From Deroplatys truncata (Eukaryota; Arthropoda; Insecta; Mantodea; Mantidae): a stretch of DNA of 64,000 nucleotides. Below, piece after piece: positions 53,487 through 64,000 of this stretch. Every line of letters begins with the position of its first letter. Positions within the stretch are counted from its first letter, which is position 1. Below the pieces are notes generated by a model, which was not told the DNA's origin, did not search any database, and saw only the letters and a program-made list of their open reading frames with translations. Position numbers and translations under genes: made by a program. The stretch lies in assembly GCA_030765065.1 (NCBI GenBank), contig CM060975.1:199300507-199364506 (forward strand). The letters run 5' to 3'.

Positions 53487-53965
53487 TCGGTAAGTGTAAA
53501 GTTTGCATCCGGGAGGTCCCGGGTTCGATTCCCGCCGGCCGTCACTATGACCTTGGGTTTTTCGTGGTTTTCCCTGGTCGGTAGGCCAATATGGGGTGGT
53601 TTCTTATCTATCACAATTTCCTTTCCATCAATTCTCTTTCATTCCGTTTTCTTTTCATCTTTCAGGTGTGCTTCTAGGTTTCGTGGCGTATGGCAGTGCC
53701 GGGCAGATGCCACAGATGCTTGCTCAAAAGAAAGAGTACTCCCCGTGGACATTAGAGGTCTGCTTGATCGACGGGTCGTTCATGGCCTTCTCTAGGCAGC
53801 TCCAGCAGTGGGACAGGTCTTCGAGCCTGAAACGTTAGGGACTTCTTGCGTCTCTGTGGCCTGTAGCCCACTGTGGTTCCTTCAATTCATCCCTTGCTCC
53901 TGGGATGTGGTAGCCATAATAGATTCATGTAGGTCGCAGCTCCCGATGTGTCCCCCTCCGTTGTA
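53487..53965 (+). repeat. tRNA-derived SINE
   Basis: Head around 53490-53545 with a clear B box, 'ggtcccgggttcgattcccg', then a body with 'ttttccctggtcggtaggcc'. Preceded by a T-run. The 82-codon frame across it is not a gene. Target duplication not found. Confidence 0.7.
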
Positions 53966-54574
53966 TAACCTATAGCTAAACTAAAATATTGAAATGCCTT
54001 CCTTGAAATTCATTAATGTAGCTGGGTTTGATGAACCTGGGTCCCTTAGGATTGTGTGGTACAGAAAATATCTTCGGAGTACTAGGGTTAAGAGTCACAG
54101 CGTCATGTTATTCCATTTAAAATGAATATTACAACTTATACTGTAGATATTCTCATAAAGGAGAGAAATAGTTGTGGTAGAGAGACAATTGGCATAGAGC
54201 AAACACTCCATGGACCTTTGCCACGAATTATGGAAAGAGAGAGAAAAAAAAGCAAAAAAACATGTTGGTAAGCAAATCAGGAAACACAAATCAGAAGAAA
54301 TCTCTGTTTGTGAGGGGAGGGGGTGGATAGGATGACCCTCTGATGTCATAGTGACCCTGTTCAATTCATGAGTCATGCTGCTGACACAAAACAAGTGAGT
54401 GACGGACCGCCTGGCGCCCGGCTATTACGTCATTCTGCTCACATTGTTATTGTTGCATTTAAAGTAATTGAACACGATCCAGGTTGGTAAGTTGTGCATC
54501 TGAAGACTGTTTGTTCATGTGCGTTCATGAAAATCGCCTTACAGTGCAAACAAAAAATATCTGCCCGCCTCTGG
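53966..54574. other. no gene recognised
   Basis: The 99-codon minus-strand frame at 54095-54394 matches nothing known and has no context. Confidence 0.4.
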
Positions 54575-54775
54575 GGTTTGGGGATAATGTGACTGCCTCA
54601 CATTTAAGAGGTCCCGAGTTCGAACCTGGGTTAGTGTGAGTTACCCGGACAAGGTCTTTTGCCTTATCCTAAGAAGAGAAATGTCAGGTAACTTTAAACT
54701 CTAAGGACTCCGGGCTCATTTGAGCACCATTCATTCATCGTCCGATATGACCTACCAGGTTAAAGGACTGAAAGG
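54575..54775 (+). repeat. tRNA-like SINE fragment
   Basis: 'gcctctggggtttggggata' head region and B box 'ggtcccgagttcgaacctgg', followed by a body to about 54775. Confidence 0.65.
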
Positions 54776-55204
54776 CAAAACTGAAAAAAAGTCTCCAAAA
54801 CCTCCCTCATATTAAATTACAAACATTGAAAGTAAACGGAATCAAAGATACATAGCTTTATGGCAACAAACCCTGGACACTGACCCGACCATAAAATGAT
54901 GAGGATACGAAATTTTTATTGGGGTTATCTAGATCGATTAATACAAATGCCCTCAAATTTCTATCAATTTTATTTTTCTCCTTCTTTTCAAACTGTGTAG
55001 CATGCAACGAAGTTGTTAATAGCATTGTCTATAAACCTTATTAAAATTTACATCATATATTATGAAATATTACAAGTTTTGGACAAACATTCAAATAAAG
55101 CTGGAAATATTCCCTATTGAACAAAGACTTTTGGTTATTTGAACTACTTTTCATTTTCTTTTCCATATAAACTACTTTAGCTACATGGTTTTGATACGCA
55201 TGAG
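54776..55204. other. no gene recognised
   Basis: AT-rich, nothing supported. Confidence 0.5.
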
Positions 55205-55500
55205 TCACTGTATACTGGAAAGATGGTCTCAGTTGCGTAGTCATTTTTCTGTACCATCTGGTCAAGTAAGTAGTTAATAAATGACCTTAGTTGAATGGTT
55301 ACCGTCCTTTCCTATTATACCAATAATGCCATAATAGGAAAATGGACTTTTTGAATAATGGAATTGTAGGTTCTTCTGTGAGTGCACACGTCGTCAGTGT
55401 GATTCTGGAACTGCCTTACTTTTGTGAACACCTTCCTGTATTATGTGTCGGAGTATTTTGTTGAATAGATGGCCCAAGTTGAGTAGTCTCCTTCATGCAG
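55205..55500 (+). repeat. Degenerate tandem repeat, motif G, second site
   Basis: Units such as 'gatggtctcagttgcgtagt', 'aatgaccttagttgaatggt' and 'gatggcccaagttgagtagt', each followed by a 'ccttcctgta' or related word. Same motif as 23580-23875. Confidence 0.6.
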
Positions 55501-56199
55501 CACTATTTTGATTCTGAAGTGTGATTCTTGTATAAAAACAAAATTAAAACACCTCTATTTATTTTTTGTAGCTTGTAAATACATTCTAGAAGACCACTGC
55601 ATAAGAAATAAAAGAAGCTGCTTGTCAAAAACGAAAAATAAATAAATTTTTGTTTAAAACTCAGCAACGAACTAAATGTGAGTTGTGGTTTCCAAAATTT
55701 GAAGATGCAATATGGTAATATTGAAAAAGGAAAATAACATCGTGCCCCACCATTTCATTGCGCAAGAGATGTCAGTGATTATTTGAAATTATTATGAATT
55801 TGGGAATCGCTGGTGCAGCTGAAGAGGACCAACTACATGAATTCCAAATTCTCTAGGTCTCATATCTCCCTATTTCTTCCGGAATATTCATCATTTAAAA
55901 GAAAAGATTTTCAAAACCTTTGGAAGAGTTACATGTGATACTTTTGGGAACGTATGTAAGGAATTAGCCTCATAGTATGATTCGTGTCGTGCATGTAACG
56001 GTGGGCTACCTAAAGTCTAATCTGAACAAAACTTAGATTTAGATTAATGCTGGGTAGTTAAGCCCTATTAACTTCTCCTCACTGCGACTTTAATAGATCT
56101 GTCGTGAAAAACCCTAATATATAATTCCCAGCATAAATTAATGATTTTAATAAAGCTTAAAATTGTGCTGGGTGGTAGTCAGGCAATATGTCCCGGACT
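55501..56199. other. no gene recognised
   Basis: Nothing recognised. Confidence 0.5.
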
Positions 56200-56870
56200 A
56201 GGGAAGGCTGGCTCTAAAAGTTTTGACGAGCAATCGCTTCTAATCGCAAAGTATATGCTTCACCTTTTTCTTGACCCAAGCGGCATTTGTTAACATTCGT
56301 CTTGCCTATTTTACAGAGATGGTCCCTGATAGGACAATGTCCATTGAGGAGACATTCAGTATCCTCAGCTCCTATTTGCTGATCCTCTTTTGATCGTTTA
56401 GCTGAGAGTTCTATGAACTCCTTAGCATGATTTCGCTTTGAAACTCTATCCCAATAGTTTTCTTTTATCTTTTGCGTTCCCATTTATGTTTTCATTTAGA
56501 TAACAATCTTGCATCCCGAAAAATGGTTCTGGGTAATAAGTGGCGTGGTGACTAGGCGATCAGCAATTTCATTGCATTCAATACCTTCATGTCCCGGCAC
56601 CCCATTAAGGTAACTGTGTTTCTAACCGCCAGCTGGTTTAGTATTTGTAGGCAGTCTCAGACAAGCTTTGACTCAACAGTGTATGCACAGAGAGCCTTTA
56701 ATGCTGCCTGGCAAAATATAAATTCTGACGCCATGAAGACCTCTATTGACACTTATACGGGCACAGATTTCTATTGCATGAATTTGTACTTGAAATATGG
56801 TGGAATCGCTACCAAGGGCTTCTGATAGGGCAAAATTGGGCCCATATACTCCCATAGCAATTTCCATCCT
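56200..56870 (-). mobile_element. LINE relic with RNase H domain
   Basis: On the minus strand, in pieces: 'GVYGPNFALSEALGSDSTIF', 'HAIEICARISVNRGLHG' and 'IYIL' (RNase H core, second and third catalytic segments), then 'LAVRNTVTLMG' and, in a neighbouring frame, the W-x-x-GHEG type end, and finally 'CLLNGHCPIRDHLCKIGKTN' and 'NKCRLGQEK', the zinc-knuckle-like tail that follows RNase H in Jockey/R1-type LINEs. Several frame changes separate them; the copy is dead. The likely autonomous source family is close to the one at 5436-6560, but a common family is not proven. Confidence 0.75.
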
Positions 56871-57429
56871 TATAGAATATATTTACACATTAGAGTAAAA
56901 TAAAAATAATTCTCAAGTTGCAGAATGTTAATTTCTATGCCTTTCCCAACGGATCATCCTGTATTTATTTTTATTACTAAGAATTGTTAGTCGTGGTTGT
57001 GAAACATCCATACTCGTATACTTAACTGCAGAATGAGGGAAACCATTTAAAAATCTCAGCCTCGCAACATTTGTAACTTTGCGTTCTGAGGTTCACCTGG
57101 TGGATATTTTTTCTGAAAAAAATCATCATTTTTTCAGAAGGGTCTCCATTCAAACTATCGCTTATTTTATGCCCAACATTCCACCAAATTTGAAATCCGC
57201 AGTGAAATTTTCTCCTTAATCTTACAATATCTGAAACCCATACGTTGAGCGTTTTGAATGGCTCTCCATACAAATTACAGTTAATTTTTTACTGATTTCA
57301 GCGTTTTTTAAATTTGACGACAAATTGTCTTCAATTTTCAACCAAGCACCAATAGTGATTGAGTTGAACACGTACAAATGGAAAAATCGACGTTAGTGGA
57401 AGCTACGCAGTAGTGAACCTAAAGAAAAG
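56871..57429. other. no gene recognised
   Basis: AT-rich. A local near-repeat 'tctccattcaaactatcgctt'/'tctccatacaaattacagtta' at 57143 and 57262 suggests an old local duplication. Confidence 0.4.
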
Positions 57430-58065
57430 AAAAAACCCTTATACTTTACATTCACATGGCTTTCTCGACACACTATCGTTCAAACTATTCTTACGAAAGC
57501 TTATTTTTCTATCTACTTCACACTAATCAAGATGAAGCTTCGCAGAAATAGTTTCATTACATATTTCGTTGTCAGTACGCGGTCGTTTAAAGGTGTACGT
57601 TACTCCATATTATAGACGGTCTCTGGCCTCACCTTAAAACAACCGCACTGTAGGTACAAGGAGAATAGAGGAAACCGAATCGACAGTCAGATATTTAAAT
57701 GCGAGTCGCTATATACTGGCCTTAAAATTCTATATTCTTTCCACAACATTGTGAGAAACAACTGAATAGCAACGGCACTTCAAAAAAGAATTTAACATTA
57801 CAAACTAAAAATCTCAGAAATGACTGATGCGCAAAACATTTATCGGAAATTAATTGTGTGTCTTAAATACAGACAATTAGCTTTCGTGTACTACGTTTCT
57901 ATCTGTTATATTTTATCAGTTACAACAAATTATACAAAGTTCCTTCCTATGAGGAGACTTCACGGGCTATTTCCAGAAAATTAAACATATGTTTTATTTG
58001 TCATATAAATATCTTTAATATGTTATTTTAGTTAAAACCACTAGAGCCATTTTTGAGAAATGGCT
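57430..58065 (+). repeat. Family A repeat, forward, 5' part
   Basis: Starts 'cttatactttacattcacat' and ends within the body at 'gagccatttttgagaaatgg'. No tail. Confidence 0.75.
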
Positions 58066-58209
58066 ACCCACTTTGAATTAGAGAAACCTTAGTTCATCTT
58101 ATAAGATTAGTTTTGCTCTAAAAATTGGTACTGCCATTAAGTTGGCAGCTTCTATGTACTCAAGCCATATGGTTTCTTTCTTTCCAAACAAATATATGCA
58201 AGATATATT

Positions 58210-59160
58210 CTCCATTTTTACTTTCTCTACTACGTATAGTAAGTAGGGGAAGTATTGTATTCCACCCAAAAATTCGATACAGAGATTTCAGCGGAAATAT
58301 ATGTTTAGAGACCCCCTGAATCCAAAAAAAGCATTTTTGGAAACATGTCCGTGTGTCTGTGAACAGCATAACTCAGAAACGAACAGTCGGATAAACACCA
58401 AACTTGGTATTTAGGTTCAGTATCTTCCAGAGATGCGACGCGAAGGTTTTCAAGAAAATCCCCCCACCAGATTACCATTTAAATGGAACATTTTTCGAAA
58501 ATTTTAATTTTCTCAAAATGGCTCTAACGATTTTGATTAAAATATCATATGTTTTAAGATATTTTCATGACAAATAAAATGTATATCTCGAATTTTCTGG
58601 GAATGTCTCCAAAAGTATTCTTCATTGTGAACGACTTTTGCATAACTGGTAAACCATAAGAGATAGACAAAATGCTACTACACAAAAATGTAGATCGCGT
58701 TAAAATACACAATTTATGTCATATAATTTTTGTTGTTGAATGAACCATTTTCGAGATATTGCTTGTTATTCCCTTAAAATTTTCTATACTTATTTTCTCA
58801 AATGGGAACTCGTTATTCATTTTTTGTCTTGGCTATGCAAAGAGTATTAATCTGTGGCAAAGGGAATGGTGCTGCACCTAGCAACCAGCTATTAAGTGAT
58901 ATGTCTATGCTTAAAGGCTATTTTATTTCTATATTGCCCTTGCAATTACAAAACAAGGGGAACATAGTAGACCTTAAGCGATAGTCAAATATTTTTAGAA
59001 CTGGTCGCTATGTGTAAAATGTAATTCTCTTTGATGTCAAAAGATCGTTTCTGCAAATTTTTATCTCGATTAGTATGAAATAGATGGAGAATAAGAGTTT
59101 GTAAAAATAGTTTGTACAAGAGTAGAAAAAGTGATGTGAGTGTAACACATCAGATTTTTT
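58210..59160 (-). repeat. Family A repeat, complete reversed copy
   Basis: Begins 'actttctctactacgtatag' at about 58219 and ends 'gtgatgtgagtgtaacacat' plus 'cagattttttt'. Little diverged from 32459-33416. Confidence 0.92.
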
Positions 59161-59899
59161 TGCTTTGAAGAGATTTTTCAATGAATATTTTCTGTTATAA
59201 ATGACTCATTTCCTCAGAAACTATTGATCATAGCTAAATTAAATCTTAAATAGATACAAACTACCTCTAAGTGCTATTTGGATCTACTCTGGTGTTAATA
59301 ACATGGCTGGTTCTTTAAAAAAATGTAATTGCTGGTAAATCAGAATAGTGTGTAATTAAGAAAATAATCCTTCCTATCTTCTTTAATAAAAGCTTATTAT
59401 ATAAAAAGAACTTCAAAACGTCAGAATGTCAAATAGCTTCAAAAATTATGGGTCATAAATTTAGCATATTTTACATTGGCGGGAAAGGACTTCCCTTAAA
59501 ACACTCTCGACAAAGAAGACTTGACAGTTTCTCAAGAGCCTAACAGCGGTACGCCACTGAAGAGAAATCAAGGAACGGATGCGGGTAATTTTTGTAACAA
59601 GCGCCGCCTCTTGCCGATATTTACATATTCAATCGGAGAGCAAAACAATCCTTTGGTCAATTTAACGTCGGGCATTGATGTTCATTAGGAAATCTGTGCC
59701 GGCCTGCTTCCTCTGAACTGCGTGCTGTACATACGCCACTAATTACTTCTTGACCTCTGCCTATGTGACTTGCAAAACCCTTCCTTGGGGGCCCACACAA
59801 GTGGAACTTGGGAGTTCGACGCCGAGTTTATTTGGAATCTGATGTCGGAGTGCACTGACTTATAACGGGTGTCTCACTTGAATGCTTAGAGCCGCTACA
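59161..59899. other. no gene recognised
   Basis: A GC-richer patch at 59550-59870 has no recognised content. Confidence 0.45.
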
Positions 59900-60700
59900 T
59901 AAATGTTATGTGTCAAAGTCACATGACTTTCTCTACCCTCTATTGTTTATTAGTAGATATACAAATTATTCTTACCAAAGATTATTTTTCTATCTACTTA
60001 ATTTTAATCGAGATAAACCTTTGCGGAAACAGCTGCATTACACATTTCGTTATAGATACAAAGGGAGTAGCAATAGTCAGTTGTTAAGAACAGAACACTA
60101 TATGCTGGCGTTAAAATTCCATACTCTTTCCTTTATAAGAATGAAAAAGTATTGAACAATTCGAATCATTATAACTCAGAAATGGCATATGCTACGAAAA
60201 GGTAATTTGAATTAAATTGTGTGTTTTAAAGAGATTTACTTTTTTGTGGAGTACATTTCCACCTATCACTCAACGTTTACTAGTTATGCAAGATTAAATA
60301 AAATTCCTTCCGAATGAAAAGGACTTCACAGGCTATTCCAGAAATTTCGAGTTGTACGTTTTATTTGTCATCTAAATATCTTTAATGTATGGTGTTATAA
60401 TCAAACCATTAAAGCCATTTTTCAGAAAATAAAAATTTTGGAGAAATATTCCATGTAAAGATAGTTGCAGTGGGAGAATTTTCTTGAAACCCTTCGTGTC
60501 GCATCTTTTGAATATACTGAACTTAAATATCAAGTTTGGTATTTATGCAACTTTTCGTTTATGCTGTTGTCACACACGTGCGCGCGAGCATGGTCCTTTT
60601 TCGAAATAGCTGTTTTTGGATTGAAGGAGCCTCGAAACATGTATTTCCGGTGAAATCTCGGTATTCAATTTTTGGGTGGAATGCAATACCCTGTCAACTT
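59900..60700 (+). repeat. Family A repeat, forward copy
   Basis: Begins 'tgtgtcaaagtcacatgact' and runs to 'ttttgggtggaatgcaatac', lacking the last bases of the tail. Confidence 0.8.
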
Positions 60701-60844
60701 CTCTGTCTAAAGCTACGAAAAGGTACACACTATGAAAATGGGCAATTATAGGCACTATACAATTAGTATATTCTACTCCAGTAGGCATGAAACATATTTA
60801 TATAACAAAACCTACGATTATAAATAAAGGAAAAAAATAGGCAA

Positions 60845-61296
60845 ATAGGCCACTCCAACTACCCTTTACATGAAAGGTTTTTCGCAGTTTTTTATTTTCT
60901 GAAAAATGGCTCTAAAATGGCTCCTCTTTAAAACACACAACTTGTTTCCAATAACTTGTTTGTGGTATCAGCCATTTCTGAGATAACGTTATTACGGTTC
61001 GAGTTGTGCAACCTTAGTCATTCTTTTAAAGTCCTGCTGGTTTTCAGTTGTTTCTCGCGATGTCGTGGAAAGAGTCTAAACACCAACGTGTAGCGTCCAG
61101 TTCTTAAACATTTGACTTATCGTTATTTCCTTTGCATCTATAATGAAGTGTATAATGAAACTATTTATGGAAAGGTTTACCTCGATTAAAATGAAATATA
61201 TAGGAAAATAAGCTCTCGTAAAAATAATTTGTATTCACACTAATAAGCGAAAGAGGAAAGGAAAGTCATGTGAATGTAACACATCGGATTTTTTAA
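60845..61296 (-). repeat. Family A repeat, reversed, internally shortened
   Basis: From 'ccaactaccctttacatgaa' to 'gaaagtcatgtgaatgtaac' plus 'acatcggatttttt'. Internal segments present in other copies are missing. Confidence 0.75.
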
Positions 61297-61479
61297 CTCT
61301 TAATATTTTTGCAGAGAACGAGACACGCACTAGAAATCATATTACAAATACTTCAGAAGATACTACAAAACTTCATTATTTTTCATGGTTTGCAAGTAAA
61401 ATCGCTGCTTCTGTTGACCTGCATTGATATACATACCGTTGAATAGGCTGAATCTTTTATTCATACTTTCTCTTTACCT

Positions 61480-61692
61480 AATTTTATTTTATTTATATAT
61501 GAATGATATGATTAAAAGTGGAATGAGGAAACAAAGCAATAAACTAGATAAGGTACATTACATAAAAGCATTAGTATATGCTGATGACTAGATAGTAATA
61601 GCCATTAAGAAGGGGAGTTACCAAAGAAATATCTTTAAACTAAGCCAAAATTTTTAACAATATAATTACAAAACATCAATAGAAAACACAAA
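61480..61692 (+). mobile_element. LINE reverse transcriptase fragment, left half
   Basis: The plus-strand frame reads 'NDMIKSGMRKQSNKLDKVHY' and 'IKALVYADD' followed by a stop and 'IVIA': the YADD box of a non-LTR reverse transcriptase. It continues after the mariner insertion at about 62640. Confidence 0.75.
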
Positions 61693-61694
61693 TA

Positions 61695-62622
61695 TGAGGC
61701 ATGTTTTTAAAGCAAGTACCATTTTAATATTTTGGCGCGATTTTAGGAGCATGCGCGTTCACTTCCTCCATTCATTAGTAAGCCGGGAGCGTTCGGCACT
61801 TTGTGTTTTCCTGTTGTTAGAGCGTTTCGAAATGTTCAAAACAGTTGAACGACCCGATCTGTGAAGTCAGATCAATGATTTGTTTTTTCGAATTCGAGGA
61901 GTGTTACGCCACCAAACATTTGTCGCCAATTATGTGAGGATTATGGGGAAATAATAAGTGACAATGCTCAGCCACATACAGCCAGACGAATTCAAGATCT
62001 GATCGCATCATTTTGTTGGGAACAATTAGACCACCTTCCCTACAGTCCGGATTTGGCACCAAGCGATTTTCAATTATTTTTTCATCTGGAACTCCTTGGT
62101 GGAAAACATTTCAATGACGACAAGAAGTGTGCAGACTTGGCTTTCATCACAGGCGTCATCATTCTTTGACAAAAAAAATTGAATTTAGTTTTATTTATAG
62201 ACACTCTATGGTCCTTAGCGTCCCATTCTATATTCAGCGTGAAAGACCGGGCATTTATCTCAGAGACCTCTCATCAGACTCGAGGTTCTTTTACGTGCGT
62301 AAATCTACGACACAGGACTACTGGCTTTACTGCTCTTCCGAAGGAAGCCATGCTAAGGATGTTTACGCCCGAAAGAATCTACCGCCTTCCACCAGGATCT
62401 TGAGAACTAGAGGCCAACATGGTACCCCTTGACACAGAGGACATTCTTTGGCATACAAAATTGGTTTCCCATTACGATAAGTGACTGAGTAACGGCGGTG
62501 ACTATGTGGAGAAATAGTGTAAGGTGTATGTATGGTAATGAATTATATAGGTAATAAAGTATTCTGTAAATAATGCTATTTTTTAAAAAACTATCGATAC
62601 TTACTTTAAATACACGCCTCGT
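61695..62622 (+). mobile_element. mariner-group element, internally deleted, inserted in a LINE
   Basis: Inverted ends: left 'gaggcatgtttttaaagcaa', right (reverse complement) 'gaggcgtgtatttaaagtaa'. Inside, remnants of the transposase start ('FKTVE' and HTH-like 'LCEDYGE') pass directly into the end of the catalytic domain ('NAQPHTARRIQDLIASF', 'QLDHLPYSPDLAPSDFQLFF', 'LLGGKHFNDDKK'), so most of the middle was lost. A TA is present on the left; the right flank is altered. Confidence 0.8.
62165..62450 (-). repeat. tRNA-derived SINE (family B) inside the mariner element
   Basis: Same orientation and order as 16100-16395 (shared 'atggtccttagcgtcccatt', 'ggttcttttacgtgc', 'cgaaggaagccatgctaa', 'cttgagaactagaggc'). 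The B-box region is deleted here. Confidence 0.82.
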
Positions 62623-62639
62623 GAAATAAAATTTAAAAA

Positions 62640-63060
62640 AAAAATAGTGATTAGAAAATAAAACAATTGAACAAGCAAATCGTTTTAATTACTTGGGCTA
62701 TGATATTTCATTTGATTATGATAGACATAATGAATAAACTGGCAACATTTCAGGATGTCTATGGAACGATTTAGAAACATAATAAGAAGGCAACCAAAGA
62801 AATGCAACTAAAATGCTATAAAACACAGATGTTCTTCTGCTACTATAAGGATTTGAGGCCTGGATAACAAAGAAACAAGATACAAACAGAATAATGGCGA
62901 CAGAAATTAAATTCTTTAGGTCAGTTAAGGTCAGACAGAAAGTCATACCCCGCTAATGTTAAAAGCTGCTAAACCCACGACGCATTATCCCAGAAATCAT
63001 TTAAGATATCAGACTGAAACTTTTATTGGACGAAGATGAATACCTTATAAGCGCCCTGAT
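62640..63060 (+). mobile_element. LINE fragment, right half
   Basis: 'NYLGYDISFDYDRHNE', then in other frames 'KLATFQD' and codons matching '..RR..KK.T...FYK...LLYG.E.W...K...R....E..FFR.V.G', the segment that follows the RT domain in RTE-like elements. Degenerate; relative of 7863-8190, which covers the next part of the same kind of protein. Confidence 0.65.
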
Positions 63061-64000
63061 CTACTTTATACAACAGGATTATTTAATAAGGATGATAAAC
63101 ATTTTCTCAATTGTTCCATATTTTGATTACATTTTATGAGGAATTATTTTTTTAAAAAAATAACCAACCATATTATTCACACCAAAATAGATTCACAACA
63201 GCACTTAGAAGTATTTTGTCATCCTAAAATTTAAATTGGCTGACTTCAATGGTTTCTGAGAAAACCGGGCACTTAATTTCAGATAATTTCATTCACAGAA
63301 AAAGCTGTTTAAAGTAAAAATGAAGAAAAAAACTCATTTATTTACAAAGAAGGAAACCACATGGCTTGAGACCACAGAATCTGCCACACTTAACAGTAGT
63401 ATCCATTTGTAGAGCAAACGTTTTCCTAAAATATGGGCTCATGTTTATCTCGCTACTCCAAAGTGTGTAGGAGTTTTATTTTTTTTCTGTGAAGTAATGC
63501 AGAAATCAGAGTACAAAATGGCAGACCAGTACAATTTTTAAAAATATATATGAAATTAAAGGGAAATTGCACTTAATAAGACTGTACAAAAAACTAAAAA
63601 TGTTATTTTTCTGAAATTTTCGCCCATAAAGACTGTACACTATAATTGTTATTGAAGGGCAGATATAAAGAGACGTGCATAAAGAGGGGTTCAGTATTGG
63701 ACTGGGCAAGATGTACATTTGGAAGGGGAAATAACACGCAGGTGGAGCTAAAAGTAATAAAGGCGTGCGATTTTAGATCGGAGAGATTACTCTGACTCTA
63801 GTACCGGTACTGTTACTTACATTCGTTCGTGCACACAGTTGTACATACATTACACTTCGTGGTAACGTTACCGGTACGGACTGCTCGTGCGCTATTTTAA
63901 GCGCCTAGTGACGTGCTTGTATTTCGCGGCTATTGTGAGAGGTCTCGCCGATAAGCAATTTAGTGACTCGCGGCAAGTTGCGCTTCTAGTTTCTTTTATT
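63061..64000. other. no gene recognised; GC-richer from 63730
   Basis: The last 270 bp are richer in GC and contain self-complementary words ('gtaccggtac' near 63801 and 'gttaccggtac' near 63867), possibly the start of a further repeat or a regulatory region. Cut by the window edge. Confidence 0.4.

Noticed and set aside
54095-54394. 99-codon minus-strand frame
   Set aside because: No family resemblance, promoter or splice context in AT-rich sequence.

Overview
The window looks like intergenic, repeat-dominated DNA from an arthropod, probably an insect. It is AT-rich and crowded with tRNA-headed SINEs, Tc1/mariner and Harbinger relics, RNase H-type and RTE-like LINE fragments and CA, TA and ATT microsatellites. 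No host protein-coding gene could be recognised. Many long open frames outside 34.3-51.0 kb are chance frames inside SINEs or microsatellites. No species can be named from the sequence alone.

The centrepiece is a Polinton/Maverick element at 34315-50975 (16.66 kb). It has terminal inverted repeats of about 578-580 bp that differ essentially by one 2-bp indel, the terminal 5'-AGT, and a perfect 6-bp target duplication GGGGAA (34309-34314 and 50976-50981). The near-identical ends point to a recent insertion. It carries the full Polinton core. On the minus strand, transcribed in the order PLA2-domain protein, cysteine protease, penton-like minor capsid protein, a 47-codon basic ORF and a double jelly-roll capsid protein (40.4 to 37.3 kb). 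On the plus strand: packaging ATPase, fibre-like protein, DUF8207-like protein and a chromodomain integrase (40.5-44.1 kb). On the minus strand again: protein-primed DNA polymerase B (47.7-44.2 kb). The structural and replication blocks meet tail to tail at 44.06-44.24 kb, and the two structural operon-like blocks diverge from paired TATA boxes at 40.43-40.49 kb. The element looks nearly whole, with about two or three breaks, so it is treated as a young fossil.

The least expected part lies at both flanks of that core. On the left (35.6-36.7 kb) is a four-exon gene whose first two exons carry copies of the same Cys/His-rich module, with every intron in phase 2. On the right (48.0-50.1 kb), upstream of polB on its strand, is an array of small symmetric phase-1 exons coding a Pro/Ala/Gly-rich module. 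Two neighbouring units are almost identical, introns included. Both ends of the element therefore seem to evolve by exon duplication. A lone exon-like block at 29.2-29.4 kb may be a distant relative of the right array.

The surrounding DNA is built on one dispersed repeat family (called family A here), about 0.75-0.95 kb, made of a body with an internal CA-type microsatellite and a tail of about 115 bp ending in ACTTTCTCTAC/GTAGAGAAAGT and a small palindrome. At least a dozen copies occur in both orientations, some back to back with the tail flipped. The Polinton sits inside the tail of one copy, a Tc1-like element (8552-9695) and a Harbinger-like element (about 19008-20155) sit inside two others, and a SINE (13978-14342) sits in a fourth. 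Other elements are a mariner at 26568-27843, a second mariner at 61695-62622 nested in a LINE and itself carrying a SINE, RNase H-type LINE relics at 5.4-6.6 and 56.2-56.9 kb, and several tRNA-derived SINE families, three copies of which have clean target duplications.
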